Positions 54,091-62,868 of a stretch of 64,000 nt of DNA are shown piece after piece; the first letter of the stretch is position 1, and the number at the start of each line of letters is the position of its first letter. The stretch lies in contig CACWNV010000008.1 in assembly GCA_902762325.1 (NCBI GenBank), forward strand, positions 110,173-174,172, read 5' to 3'. The translations under genes were made by a program, and so were the position numbers. This stretch comes from an uncultured Prevotellaceae bacterium (GTDB taxonomy: Bacteria; Bacteroidota; Bacteroidia; Bacteroidales; Bacteroidaceae). The notes below the pieces were generated by a model, which was not told where the DNA came from, searched no databases, and saw nothing but the letters and a program-made list of their open reading frames with translations.

Positions 54091-55011
54091 ATGAATAAGA
54101 TTAAGTATTATGTAATTGCCTTGGTTACCGCATTAGTAGTATCCTCTTGCGGAACCACACGCACCGTGCCCATCACGGGACGCAAACAGAATCTGATGGT
54201 ATCAGATGCTGAAATCCTGAGCCTTAGTACGCAGGAATATAATAAGTATATGCAGGGTGCCAAAAGGTCGTCCAATGCAACCAATACTGCCATGGTGCAG
54301 CGTGTAGGTCAGCGACTGGCAAGTGCTGTTACCAGCTTTCTCAGCAGTAATGGCATGCAGGCCGAGCTGAGCCAGTATCAGTGGGAGTTCAATCTGGTGC
54401 AGGACAACAATGTCAATGCCTTCTGTATGCCCGGAGGAAAGATTGTCGTTTACGAAGGATTGCTGCCGGTGACGCAGGATGAGGCTTCCCTGGCTGTCGT
54501 GCTGGGACATGAGATTGCCCATGCCGTAGCCAAGCATTCAGCCGAGCAGATGTCAAATCAGATCAAGCAGCAATACGGTATGCAGATTGGCGGTGTGATT
54601 GCCAGTGCCATTGGTGTCGGACAGGATATTCAGAGTATTGGTCAGCTTATAGCCAAGCAGGGACTTCAGTTCAGAAACCTGAAGTATTCTCGTGACCATG
54701 AGACAGAGGCCGACCGCATGGGTCTGATCTTTGCAGCCATGGCAGGCTATGACCCGAATGTGGCAGTATCATTCTGGCAGCGCATGGCAGCCAACTCCGG
54801 CGGCAGCACTTCAGAACTCCTGAGTGACCACCCTTCTGATGCTACACGTATCAATAATATTAAGAACAAGTTCTTGCCGGAGGCCCTGAAATATTATAAG
54901 CCAGTTACAACGACGGCATCAGGGGCTACGACTACGTCAAAGAAAGCTTCAACCGCAAAGAAGACCACAGCTAAAAAGACCACTGCAAAGAAGACCGCAA
55001 AGAAGAAATAA
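54091..55011 (+). CDS. M48-family zinc metalloprotease lipoprotein with lysine-rich tail
   Basis: Seen: 306 residues. Signal and lipobox (ALVVSSCGTTR, Cys ~20). The Oma1/LoiP-type M48 domain spans ~35-270: NVNAFCMPGGKIVVYEGLL, then HEIAH (VVLGHEIAHAVAKHS, ~140-144) and the third ligand Glu in RDHETEADRMG, plus SDHPSDATRI. The last ~40 residues are low-complexity Ala/Lys/Thr (STAKKTTAKKTTAKKTAKKK), as in histone H1-like proteins. Known: periplasmic M48 lipoproteins handle misfolded envelope proteins. The basic tail is not part of the family and may bind polyanions such as LPS. First gene of a plus-strand run of exported proteins. Confidence 0.92.
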   Translation: MNKIKYYVIALVTALVVSSCGTTRTVPITGRKQNLMVSDAEILSLSTQEYNKYMQGAKRSSNATNTAMVQRVGQRLASAVTSFLSSNGMQAELSQYQWEFNLVQDNNVNAFCMPGGKIVVYEGLLPVTQDEASLAVVLGHEIAHAVAKHSAEQMSNQIKQQYGMQIGGVIASAIGVGQDIQSIGQLIAKQGLQFRNLKYSRDHETEADRMGLIFAAMAGYDPNVAVSFWQRMAANSGGSTSELLSDHPSDATRINNIKNKFLPEALKYYKPVTTTASGATTTSKKASTAKKTTAKKTTAKKTAKKK

Positions 55012-55082
55012 GTCCATTTCAACGATAAAATGAAAACATGTAGACTATTTTATTTGTATACACATTTATTATTTAAAGGACT

Positions 55083-55805
55083 ATGAAGATAAAAAAACTT
55101 TTAGTGATGATGATGTGGCTTGTAGCCACAACGGCACAGGCACAGATTAAGTTTTGTACGAGCTATGCTGACTTCAAAGCTGGCAACTGGAAACCCTACT
55201 CTCAGCTGACGCCAGGCAAGGAACCTGACTCTCTTCGCATTCAATATGACGGTACCGACTTCACTCTCAAGACTCATGACAGCGAAGTAAACCAGATTAT
55301 TAAGAAGGATGTCCTTATCATGTCCATTGACGGGCAGTTGTTCATCAACCAGCACATGCTGCGCGACGACGACGGCAACGTGCTACCCGTCAACCATTAC
55401 CTGCGTGCCTTGCCTTACAAGGGAGGTGATCTGTGCGTGGTATGCTATCAGGTGTCGCTGGGCGACTTGCTTGACCTGGTCAACATTGGTCTCGACATCG
55501 CTCTGCTGGCTACAGGTCACACCACGATGGGCTCCATCTTCCTGGCCACCGACATGCTGTTGACTAATGACGACCTGATGGAGAAACACGTCCTCTACCT
55601 GTTGGACAAAGGTCCCAATGAGAAGGGAAAGATCCTCATGACCCGCATGAACGACGCATTCATGGAAAAACTTCTGCGCAACGACCCCGTAACTTTCGAG
55701 CTGTATCACGGCAATCAGAAGAAGGGTGAACGCCAGTCGGCAGCCAACATTCTGCCTATTCTGGTTAAGAAGGGACTGATTCAGGATTATCACCATAAGA
55801 AATAA
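55083..55805 (+). CDS. Exported protein of unknown function
   Basis: Not recognised with certainty. Seen: 240 residues with a signal peptide (MKIKKLLVMMMWLVATTAQA, cut after AQA). The body has CTSYADFKAGNWKPYSQLTP and SLRIQYDGTDFTLKTHD, a central hydrophobic stretch (LGDLLDLVNIGLDIALLATG) that could be a buried helix, and ends in basic residues (LIQDYHHKK). It starts 71 nt after the M48 gene and 3 nt before the beta-barrel gene, so it is probably made together with the barrel. A periplasmic partner of that barrel is plausible but unproven. Confidence 0.7.
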   Translation: MKIKKLLVMMMWLVATTAQAQIKFCTSYADFKAGNWKPYSQLTPGKEPDSLRIQYDGTDFTLKTHDSEVNQIIKKDVLIMSIDGQLFINQHMLRDDDGNVLPVNHYLRALPYKGGDLCVVCYQVSLGDLLDLVNIGLDIALLATGHTTMGSIFLATDMLLTNDDLMEKHVLYLLDKGPNEKGKILMTRMNDAFMEKLLRNDPVTFELYHGNQKKGERQSAANILPILVKKGLIQDYHHKK

Positions 55806-55808
55806 AGA

Positions 55809-56465
55809 ATGAAAAAGGTATTAACAGTGTTGGCACTCATGCTGCCCATGATGGCTTTTAGCCAGTGGCGCATGGGTGTCAATGGTGGTGTGGACTTAAA
55901 TCACTACATCATCGACAAACAATTCCAGACAGACTATCAGTTCAAAGACCGTTGGGGCCTCACGATGGGTGTGATGGGCCAATATGACGTCAACGACTGG
56001 CTGGGCATTCGTGCCGAGCTGAACTGGACACAGAAGAACTATAAGCAGAAGCGTGTCGTTTACAATATCATGGAACACCGCTATGTCAATAACTATCTGC
56101 AACTGCCCGTGATGGCATCGTTCAGCTTCGGCGGAGAGCAGGTGCGCGGATTCGTCAATGCCGGTATGTATGGCGGCTATTGGCTGAACAGTAGCCGCAA
56201 GGGCTTCGACACCAGCACATTCTCGGAACGTAGCTACGATTTCACCGAGAAAATGGAGTTCAATAACAAGCGTGACCAGCGCTGGGACATCGGTTTCGTT
56301 GGCGGTGGCGGTGTGGAGTATCGCTTTGCCCGCCACTGGGCTGCTCAGGTGGAGGTACGCTATTATTATAGTACCACCAGTGTTCAGAAAGACTATACAG
56401 GATTCAAGGACCCGCGTTACCATTCTACCCTTGCCCTGCAGGCAGGTGTTTGGTACTGCTTTTAG
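55809..56465 (+). CDS. PorT-family outer-membrane beta-barrel protein
   Basis: Seen: 218 residues with a signal peptide (~1-18, MPMMAFSQ). Alternating strands typical of the eight-stranded OMP_b-brl_2 fold (WRMGVNGGVDLNHYI, LGIRAELNWTQKNYKQK, YVNNYLQLPVMASFSF, GFVGGGGVEYRFARHWAAQV) and a final strand ending in Phe (LALQAGVWYCF), as outer-membrane barrels do. The substrate or role is unknown. Three nt after the preceding exported protein and 26 nt before the S41 protease gene, suggesting one envelope operon. Confidence 0.85.
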   Translation: MKKVLTVLALMLPMMAFSQWRMGVNGGVDLNHYIIDKQFQTDYQFKDRWGLTMGVMGQYDVNDWLGIRAELNWTQKNYKQKRVVYNIMEHRYVNNYLQLPVMASFSFGGEQVRGFVNAGMYGGYWLNSSRKGFDTSTFSERSYDFTEKMEFNNKRDQRWDIGFVGGGGVEYRFARHWAAQVEVRYYYSTTSVQKDYTGFKDPRYHSTLALQAGVWYCF

Positions 56466-56491
56466 AGATTGAATAATTGAGAGATTGAGAT

Positions 56492-58057
56492 ATGAAAAAC
56501 AGAATCATTACAATATTGGCACTGGCGATGATGCTGGGGGTCACGTCGTGTCACGAGGAAGCCGATGTGCAGATGAACTACTCCCAGAACGATAAAGTGT
56601 CATTTCTTGAGGCTTACGACAGCTATGCGGGCAAGTTCCGCGTGTTATGGAATGCCATCAACATTAATTATGGCCTGTGGGACTACGAGGCTGATTGTGG
56701 AGTGGACTGGGATGATGTCTACAAAGAGATGCTGCCCAAGTTCCAGGAACTCGACTCACTGGACCAGGTTCCTGACACGTTACTGCAGCGCTTGCTTAAC
56801 GAGATGATAGAACCGTTGCACGATGGTCACATGACAGTTACGGTTATAAATCATAAGACGAATACTCCTGTCCTTGTCTCGCCCAGTGCCTTGCGTAACG
56901 TGCAACGTGCCGATGTGGAGGAAGTGAGATCCTTTGAAACCTCCCTGAAAGCTTATGCTGAAAACAAGGAACTATCCGACTACAAGGCGGAGACCACCAT
57001 GGCAATAGACTTGTTTTACTCTATGAACTACACTGAAGGTATCGGTTTCCAATGGGCAAAAGCCAAAGCCGAAGAACTATCAGTCAAGTCGGATCTCACG
57101 GCTAAGGAAGCCACGACGCTGGTAGGACTGAAAGGCTTCTTGGCGGAGATGACAAGTATCCAGAACTACGTAAAACAAGGTGGCATCAACAAGGAAATCA
57201 TTGATGCATACAACAACGTGGTGCTGAAATACACCTACTTGAACATCCCTTTCCTGGAAAGCATCGACCCCGAATTCGTTGACTCGGGCGTCCGGGTAAC
57301 CTTTGGACAGTTCAACGATGGTATTGTCTACTTCTCCACAAACCACTTTCGTCTGTCGGCTTATCTGGATAGCAGTTTCTTCAATGAAAAGTTCGGCTCT
57401 GCCGATACCCACACCCTTGCACAGGCTGACATGATCAAGACGGTATGGTCTTCGTGGTTCAACGCTATTCAGCGCCTGTATAAAGCCGGAAAGTTGAAGG
57501 GTGTCATTGTCGATGTCCGCAACAACGGCGGCGGCTACCAGAGCGATACACGCTATCTCCTTGGCTGTCTGCAGCCAGCGGGAGGCTTTCAGATAGGCTA
57601 TTCCCGCTTCAAGCGTGGCTTGGGTCGTTACGACTATTCACCCATGATGCCCAACATTATGCTGACGATGGATGAGGAGCATGTAATCGTCAACGACGTC
57701 CCCGTTGTCGTACTCACCAACCTGAACTCTGTCAGTATGTCGGAGATGACGGCACTGACCTGCAAGCAGATGCCTAACGGATGTGTCATAGGGCGTCGCA
57801 GCTGGGGTGGAGTCTGCGGACTGACGAGTAACGATTCTTTCTCTACAGACTATGCCGGTAAGATCGGTATAGAGGGCGTGACACCCGTGGCAGTCTATCT
57901 GCCAACCCAGTGTAACTTCGACATGAACAAGAAGTCCATGGAAGGCATCGGTGTCGAGCCTGACATAGAAGTGGCATACGACAGAAAGAAGTTTACCTCA
58001 ACGGGTTATGACAGTCAGTTGGACCGTGCCCTGGAGTACATTCGTTCGAAGAACTAA
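56492..58057 (+). CDS. S41-family peptidase, lipoprotein
   Basis: Seen: 521 residues with a lipobox (MMLGVTSCHEEAD, Cys ~20). A tricorn/CTP-like helical N-terminal part (YGLWDYEADCGVDWDDVYKEM) precedes an S41 core: GVIVDVRNNGGGYQSDTRYL, then the Ser-containing VVLTNLNSVSMSEMTALTCKQM and CVIGRRSWGGVCG. Compared with classic C-terminal processing proteases, the Ser is in SVSMSEM rather than SASASE and a PDZ domain is not obvious. Inferred: surface or periplasmic protease, probably active. Precedes the S37-like gene by 31 nt, so a peptide-degrading pair. Confidence 0.88.
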   Translation: MKNRIITILALAMMLGVTSCHEEADVQMNYSQNDKVSFLEAYDSYAGKFRVLWNAININYGLWDYEADCGVDWDDVYKEMLPKFQELDSLDQVPDTLLQRLLNEMIEPLHDGHMTVTVINHKTNTPVLVSPSALRNVQRADVEEVRSFETSLKAYAENKELSDYKAETTMAIDLFYSMNYTEGIGFQWAKAKAEELSVKSDLTAKEATTLVGLKGFLAEMTSIQNYVKQGGINKEIIDAYNNVVLKYTYLNIPFLESIDPEFVDSGVRVTFGQFNDGIVYFSTNHFRLSAYLDSSFFNEKFGSADTHTLAQADMIKTVWSSWFNAIQRLYKAGKLKGVIVDVRNNGGGYQSDTRYLLGCLQPAGGFQIGYSRFKRGLGRYDYSPMMPNIMLTMDEEHVIVNDVPVVVLTNLNSVSMSEMTALTCKQMPNGCVIGRRSWGGVCGLTSNDSFSTDYAGKIGIEGVTPVAVYLPTQCNFDMNKKSMEGIGVEPDIEVAYDRKKFTSTGYDSQLDRALEYIRSKN

Positions 58058-58088
58058 ATAGAGAGATTGAGAAATTAAGAGATTATAT

Positions 58089-59733
58089 ATGAAACAGATA
58101 CGCATATATTTAGCTGCCTTGGTGATGGTGTTCAGTATGTTCACCGGCTGTACCGAGGACGACAGCATGACAGAAATACAGAGACCAAACCAGCAGCCCG
58201 AGACCGTCGAGACTGATCCGGTCGTCAAGGCACTGGCGGCTATCCCTGGCATCTCCGACATAAAGATAGAATACGGCAACACCTACGATGCCGTCGAAAT
58301 CAAAGAGGGCGACAAACCCAAGTTAGACAGTGTCTACGTCTTCTTCTTCGAGCAGCCTATCGATCACTATCATCCAGAGATAGGAACCTATCGACAGCAG
58401 GCCCAGCTTAATTTCAAGGGCTTCGACCGCGATGTCGTCGTCTATACTCACGGCTACAAGATGGGTGACAAGTATTTGGAAAAGACTCACCTGACCAGAT
58501 GCCTTGAAGCCAATGAGCTCCGCATTGAGCACCGATACTTTGGCAACTCACAACCTGAGAACGTGGAGAATATGAGCTACACCTATCTCAATGCCGACCA
58601 ACAGGCACATGACATTCACGCTCTGGTCAGCACCCTCAAGGCATCCCTCTTCAAGACGGGTAAGTTTGTCAGCACCGGTACCAGCAAGTGCGGTATCACC
58701 ACCGCCCTACAGGCCTACTACAGCGATCTCAACAAGTGGAAAGACTTTGACTGCTATGTACCCTTCTGCGCACCCTTCATGCCAGGTTCTATTGATTTAG
58801 ACGGCCGTTTTACCTGTGAGGACAAGCAAACAGGCACCTATCTCATCAACACGTGTGGCAATGGTTATCCGGAAGGCAGTGTCGAGGCAGTTGCCCACGA
58901 GCGCATACAGAAGATTCCACGTCTGATCTGCACAAACGCCATCGTGCGCAAAGCAGCCATCGACACCTTCGCCATTGAAGATCCTTTATTTTATGCACAA
59001 ATCAAGGAGCAATACGAAAATCATAGCAAACACAGCACTGGCAACTTGGAAAAAGACCTGGCTATATTTGCCCTCATGCACTTCTACCAGTGCATGTTCG
59101 TAAAGTTCTCCTATGTCAACTACAACAGCTGGGCGGGTGTCGTTCCCGACCCTGACGTCATAGCCAGCGGCAAAGCAACGGCCAAAGAAATGAAACTCTT
59201 CAAGGAGTTCATCGTCAAGAGAAGCAATATATTGAAACCCAAAGAAGGTGGCTTTGCCACATCGGGAGATAAAGCTGATGGCAATGACTATTCATTGACG
59301 CGCACAATCATCGACCAGCTGTGGCAACAGCTCCTGATTAGTCGTGAAGATGATGGTGCTGCCTACTATGTTCAAAGCTTCAACGCAGGTCGACAGTACC
59401 TATCTTACCGCCGAGCAGTGCGATTACGTTCTATCCCCATTCTACCTCCAGTCACGTTGCGACAAGATCTACGAGCAGGACAATGGTAAGCTCATTACCG
59501 ACTTCCTCACGTGGACCATGCATGAGAGCACCCAGCCCATCATCTTCGTCTATAGTTACAACGATCCGTGGACGGGTGCTGCCGTCAGCGATGAGACTGC
59601 CCAGCAGAACCCCATGATTGAAAAGCTGATAGATTTTATTGCCACCCACGACGATAGCTTCTTGGGCAAATACAACTTTGAGGAGAGAACCAAGCAGAAT
59701 ATCATTAGTGCTCTTAACAAGTTCCTGAAATAA
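58089..59733 (+). pseudogene. S37-family tripeptidyl aminopeptidase-like lipoprotein, frameshifted
   Basis: Seen: reading from ATG 58089 gives a lipoprotein (VFSMFTGCTEDDS) with S37 motifs: VYTHGYKMGDKYL, IEHRYFGNSQPENV and the nucleophile region FVSTGTSKCGITTA. Near 59385-59410 the sense shifts to the +1 frame: the first frame ends in nonsense (RRAVRLRSIPILPPVTL) at 59489, while the other frame continues TYLTAEQCDYVLSPFYLQ, then IFVYSYNDPWTG (catalytic Asp) and ATHDDSFLGKYN (likely His), to a stop at 59733. So Ser is in one frame, and Asp and His in the other. No slippery heptamer is visible. Either a recent inactivation or a sequence error; each half is otherwise intact. Confidence 0.7.
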
Positions 59734-59808
59734 AACTGTGAAGAGTAATGCCGTCATGGCTCTGGCATCGCGCGGCATCTGCAAAAAGTAAAGATGTGAA
59801 TCAATAAG

Positions 59809-59849
59809 TGAACCCCTGAAAGTCAGAAAAAAGGACTTTCGGGGGTTCA
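59809..59849 (+). terminator. Terminator after the S37-like gene
   Basis: TGAACCCCTGAAAGTC (59809-59824) pairs with GACTTTCGGGGGTTCA (59834-59849) with one mismatch, followed by TTTTAGG. The ~120 nt after it lead into the regulator promoter. Confidence 0.8.
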
Positions 59850-59939
59850 TTTTAGGAAACAGGGGATGAAAACCTTGTTTCCTTGTCTGTTTTATTGAAG
59901 TTGCACAGTTATGCAAACAATTGCAAACTGTTTTTCTTG

Positions 59940-59967
59940 TTTGTCTTACAATTTTCAACTATCTTTG
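59940..59967 (+). promoter_or_regulatory. Near-leaderless promoter of the coiled-coil HTH gene
   Basis: TTTG (59940-59943), TACAATTTTC (59947-59956), 3 nt, TATCTTTG (59960-59967), then the ATG after 4 nt. Same arrangement as at 33717-33743. Confidence 0.65.
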
Positions 59968-59971
59968 CGGT

Positions 59972-60652
59972 ATGAATCAGATAATGACGATATTTACCAA
60001 CCGCGAGCTGTTCCTGCTCCTCATCATCGCTGTGACGTATGTCGCGCTTTTCGTTCTGGTAGTCCAGAACAGCCGGAGGAAGATCCTCTCGTTACAGGAG
60101 CGTTTAAATAAAGTACACGCGATGGAAGAGGAACAGATGGCTGTGAACAAGCAGAGCATTGAGCGTAATCAGCAGAAGATCGACCAGCTGGAATCGCTGA
60201 TTCAGAAACTGGGTGACGAGAATTCAGTGCTGAGGTTACAGCTTGAAGAGCGGAAGGCGCACCTCGACTATGTCAACACCTTATCTAAAATAGAAGGGGA
60301 AAAACGTCGTCAGGCAGAGACCACCATTTTCGGTAGCGAGGTCTATCAGAAGATGAAGGAGCTGCTGAGACAGGGAAACAACATGGGAGACCATGACTGG
60401 CAACAGCTGGAGCAGCTGGTGAATTCGGTCTATACCAATTTCACGGAACGTCTATACAGCCTCTACAACCTTACGTCACAGGACTATCACGTGAGCCTGC
60501 TTATCAAGGTGAGGATTCCGCCGAAGGATATAGCCGTCCTGACTGCCCATTCCAAGGAGAGTGTTGCCACCACCCGAAGCCGGCTCTACCAGAAAGTGTT
60601 CGGGAAAAAGGGATCTTCGAAAGACTGGGATGATTTCATTCTCTCGCTCTGA
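59972..60652 (+). CDS. Membrane-anchored coiled-coil regulator with C-terminal helix-turn-helix
   Basis: Seen: 226 residues from MNQIMTIFTNREL. One N-terminal membrane segment (~13-30, LFLLLIIAVTYVALFVLVV), a long coiled coil (~35-120, LNKVHAMEEEQMAVNKQ, QKIDQLESLIQKLGDE), then a LuxR-like HTH (LTSQDYHVSLLIKVRIPPKD, TAHSKESVATTRSRLYQKVF) ending DWDDFILSL. The last 60 residues match the TPR regulator at 32215-33711 in most positions, but the periplasmic TPR sensor is missing. An alternative start is ATG at 59984. Inferred: a sensor-less relative that may compete with, or be driven by, the full-length type. Followed 54 nt later by nfeD. Confidence 0.85.
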   Translation: MNQIMTIFTNRELFLLLIIAVTYVALFVLVVQNSRRKILSLQERLNKVHAMEEEQMAVNKQSIERNQQKIDQLESLIQKLGDENSVLRLQLEERKAHLDYVNTLSKIEGEKRRQAETTIFGSEVYQKMKELLRQGNNMGDHDWQQLEQLVNSVYTNFTERLYSLYNLTSQDYHVSLLIKVRIPPKDIAVLTAHSKESVATTRSRLYQKVFGKKGSSKDWDDFILSL

Positions 60653-60706
60653 CCCGATATTTGTTGATAGGAAATAATATAGAAAACATATAAAAGACAG
60701 AAGAAT

Positions 60707-61159
60707 ATGATAGACTACTTAGCACAGCATTTATGGCAGATGTGGGCGGTGATAGCCGTTCTCTGCCTGATACTTGAACTGACAGCAGGCGATTTCTTCA
60801 TCATCTGCTTCTCGATAGGAGCAGTCTTTACCGCCATTGCAGCCGTTATCGGACTTAGCTTTTACTGGCAACTGGCGATATTTGCCGCCGCAACGCTGTT
60901 CAGCTTGTTCATGGTCCGTCCGGTGGCTCTCCGTTATCTGCACCGCAATGACGAATACCGAGTGAGTAATGCCGATGCCTTGATTGGCCGCAAGGGCAGG
61001 GTGGTGGAGGCCATCGAAGCCGATGGATTCGGTCGTGTTCAGATTGATGGTGACATCTGGAAAGCCGTCACCAAGGACGACGAGGCTGTGCCCGTGGGCA
61101 CCAACGTGCGTGTCGTTGACCGCGAGAGCATCATCATCACTGTGGAAGTAGCCCCCTAA
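60707..61159 (+). CDS. NfeD-family membrane protein
   Basis: Short NfeD, partner of stomatin-type SPFH proteins in the inner membrane. Seen: 150 residues. Three hydrophobic helices (~8-30, 35-52, 55-75: MWAVIAVLCLILELTAGDFF, IGAVFTAIAAVIGLSFYW) are followed by a soluble OB-fold domain (~85-150: LIGRKGRVVEAIEADGFGRV, VRVVDRESIIITVEV). The ClpP-like protease domain of long NfeD is absent. Operon: nfeD, a PH-like protein, then the SPFH gene, a known pairing in bacteria. Confidence 0.9.
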   Translation: MIDYLAQHLWQMWAVIAVLCLILELTAGDFFIICFSIGAVFTAIAAVIGLSFYWQLAIFAAATLFSLFMVRPVALRYLHRNDEYRVSNADALIGRKGRVVEAIEADGFGRVQIDGDIWKAVTKDDEAVPVGTNVRVVDRESIIITVEVAP

Positions 61160-61164
61160 AAAAG

Positions 61165-61761
61165 ATGCAACGACCTGTAGAAATCAACCGGAAGAAAAGC
61201 CAACTACTGCTGGCCGCATTGGTGGCATTGGCGGGCACAGCTGGGCTGATATGGCTGCACGGCAGTAAGGGAATGACTTTCTCATGGAAAGGCGTCCTTG
61301 ATGTCATTCCCATAGTCCTGATGGGGGGCACTTGTCTCGCAGCCTTTGTGTCGCTGATTGTCAGCCTGTTCAGCCACGAGCCCTACCTGCTGATCTACGA
61401 CGACCGCATCGAGATGCCACGCCTGCTGAGCAGGAACTACCGGGTGCTGCACTTCTGCGACGTGAAGAGCATGAAGAAAGACGGTGACAAAAAAGTACTC
61501 TTCATCCTTCAGCCCTACCTGAAGCGGAGCGACCTGCCTGGATGGACAAGGTTGATGAAGAGGTTTCTCGGCACCGACTTTGGCATCTCGCTAATAGCTA
61601 TCGACATGCCGTCGAAGGATGCCTACAAACTGATGTACGACCGCTACCAGCGGTATCATCACCAGAACCGCAGAGGTGGCGGGCAGACTGAAGATGAGGA
61701 GCTCGACAATTATCTCTCCAGGTTGGCTAAGAGGGTAAGCATCGGTAGATTGAATCTATAA
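61165..61761 (+). CDS. Membrane protein of unknown function, STM3941-like
   Basis: Seen: 198 residues. Two N-terminal membrane helices (~12-30 LLLAALVALAGTAGLIWL; ~45-68 VIPIVLMGGTCLAAFVSLIV) are followed by a cytosolic PH-like region (LLIYDDRIEMPRLLSRNYRV, ISLIAIDMPSKDAYKLMYD) and a basic tail with DEELDNYLSRLAKR. Lies 5 nt after nfeD and is thus translated with it. The two-helix-plus-YDDRI layout resembles STM3941-type proteins. Role inferred from context: part of an NfeD/stomatin membrane-domain system. Confidence 0.7.
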   Translation: MQRPVEINRKKSQLLLAALVALAGTAGLIWLHGSKGMTFSWKGVLDVIPIVLMGGTCLAAFVSLIVSLFSHEPYLLIYDDRIEMPRLLSRNYRVLHFCDVKSMKKDGDKKVLFILQPYLKRSDLPGWTRLMKRFLGTDFGISLIAIDMPSKDAYKLMYDRYQRYHHQNRRGGGQTEDEELDNYLSRLAKRVSIGRLNL

Positions 61762-61870
61762 ACTTGAGACTTTAAATAATAAATAACAATTCCGCCTGCC
61801 ATCAAACTCCCCACTAACCGGCAGACCTTTCCTTCAGAAATGTGGGATTGGGGGGAGAGAACAGAATAAT

Positions 61871-62824
61871 ATGGATATAATGAATTATGTACTGATAGCT
61901 CTTATCGTATTGGTGGCTATCTTTGTGAAAATGGCATTAGTGATTATCCCTCAGTCGGAGACAAAGATTGTGGAACGTCTGGGACGTTATCATGCAACCT
62001 TGAGCCCCGGTATTAACATCATCATCCCTTTCATCGACAGGGCAAAGGACATCGTGGTGCTCTCGCGCGGACGCTATGCCTACAGTACCAACATCGACCT
62101 TCGAGAACAGGTGTACGACTTCCCGTCCCAGAATGTGATTACCAAGGATAACATCCAGATGGAGATAAATGCCCTGTTGTATTTCCAGATTGTCGATCCC
62201 TTCAAGGCTGTTTATGAAATCAGCAATCTGCCCAATGCCATTGAGAAGCTGACGCAGACCACCCTTCGTAACATTATCGGTGAAATGGAACTGGATGAGA
62301 CGCTGACCAGTCGTGACACGATCAACACCAAGCTACGTGCCGTGCTCGATGATGCCACCGACAAGTGGGGTGTGAAGGTGAACCGCGTAGAGCTTCAGGA
62401 CATCATTCCGCCAGAGAGCGTGCTCACGGCAATGGAGAAGCAGATGCAGGCCGAGCGTAACAAGCGTGCTGCCATCCTTACCAGTGAGGGACAGAAGCAG
62501 AGTCAGATTCTTCAGTCAGAAGGTGAAAAGGCTGCTACAATCAACAAGGCAGAGGCTCAGAAGCAGCAGGAGATTCTGCATGCAGAAGGTGAAGCCCAGG
62601 CACGCATCCGTAAGGCAGAGGCAGAGGCAAAGGCCATCGAGCTTGTCACCGAGGCTGTTGGAAAGAGCACCAATCCTGCCAACTACCTGCTTGCACAGAA
62701 GTACATTCAGATGATGGAGGAACTGGCTGCCAACGATCAGACAAAGACGGTCTATCTGCCGTTTGAGGCAACCAATATGCTGGGCAGCATTGCTGGCATC
62801 AAGGAACTCTTCAAGGATAAGTAA
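61871..62824 (+). CDS. SPFH/stomatin-type membrane protein (slipin/QmcA-like)
   Basis: Forms oligomeric membrane scaffolds associated with NfeD. Seen: 317 residues. An N-terminal membrane anchor (~5-25, NYVLIALIVLVAIFVKMALV) precedes the SPFH domain (IPQSETKIVERLGRYHATLS, ALLYFQIVDPFKAVYEISN, TLRNIIGEMELDETLTSRD). A long Ala/Glu/Lys-rich coiled coil (~185-260, KQMQAERNKRAAILTSEGQK, HAEGEAQARIRKAEAEAKAI) and a short C-terminal end follow. Length and order are those of bacterial stomatin homologues. The 109-nt gap upstream has no obvious promoter match or hairpin. Confidence 0.94.
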   Translation: MDIMNYVLIALIVLVAIFVKMALVIIPQSETKIVERLGRYHATLSPGINIIIPFIDRAKDIVVLSRGRYAYSTNIDLREQVYDFPSQNVITKDNIQMEINALLYFQIVDPFKAVYEISNLPNAIEKLTQTTLRNIIGEMELDETLTSRDTINTKLRAVLDDATDKWGVKVNRVELQDIIPPESVLTAMEKQMQAERNKRAAILTSEGQKQSQILQSEGEKAATINKAEAQKQQEILHAEGEAQARIRKAEAEAKAIELVTEAVGKSTNPANYLLAQKYIQMMEELAANDQTKTVYLPFEATNMLGSIAGIKELFKDK

Positions 62825-62868
62825 GCGAGAAATAATCGAATGTGATTAATACGATAAACGGTAAAAAG

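Noticed and set aside
59385-59410. Programmed ribosomal frameshift in the S37-like gene
   Set aside because: No slippery heptamer, no stop codon close behind and no downstream stem that I can see; mutation or sequence error is simpler.
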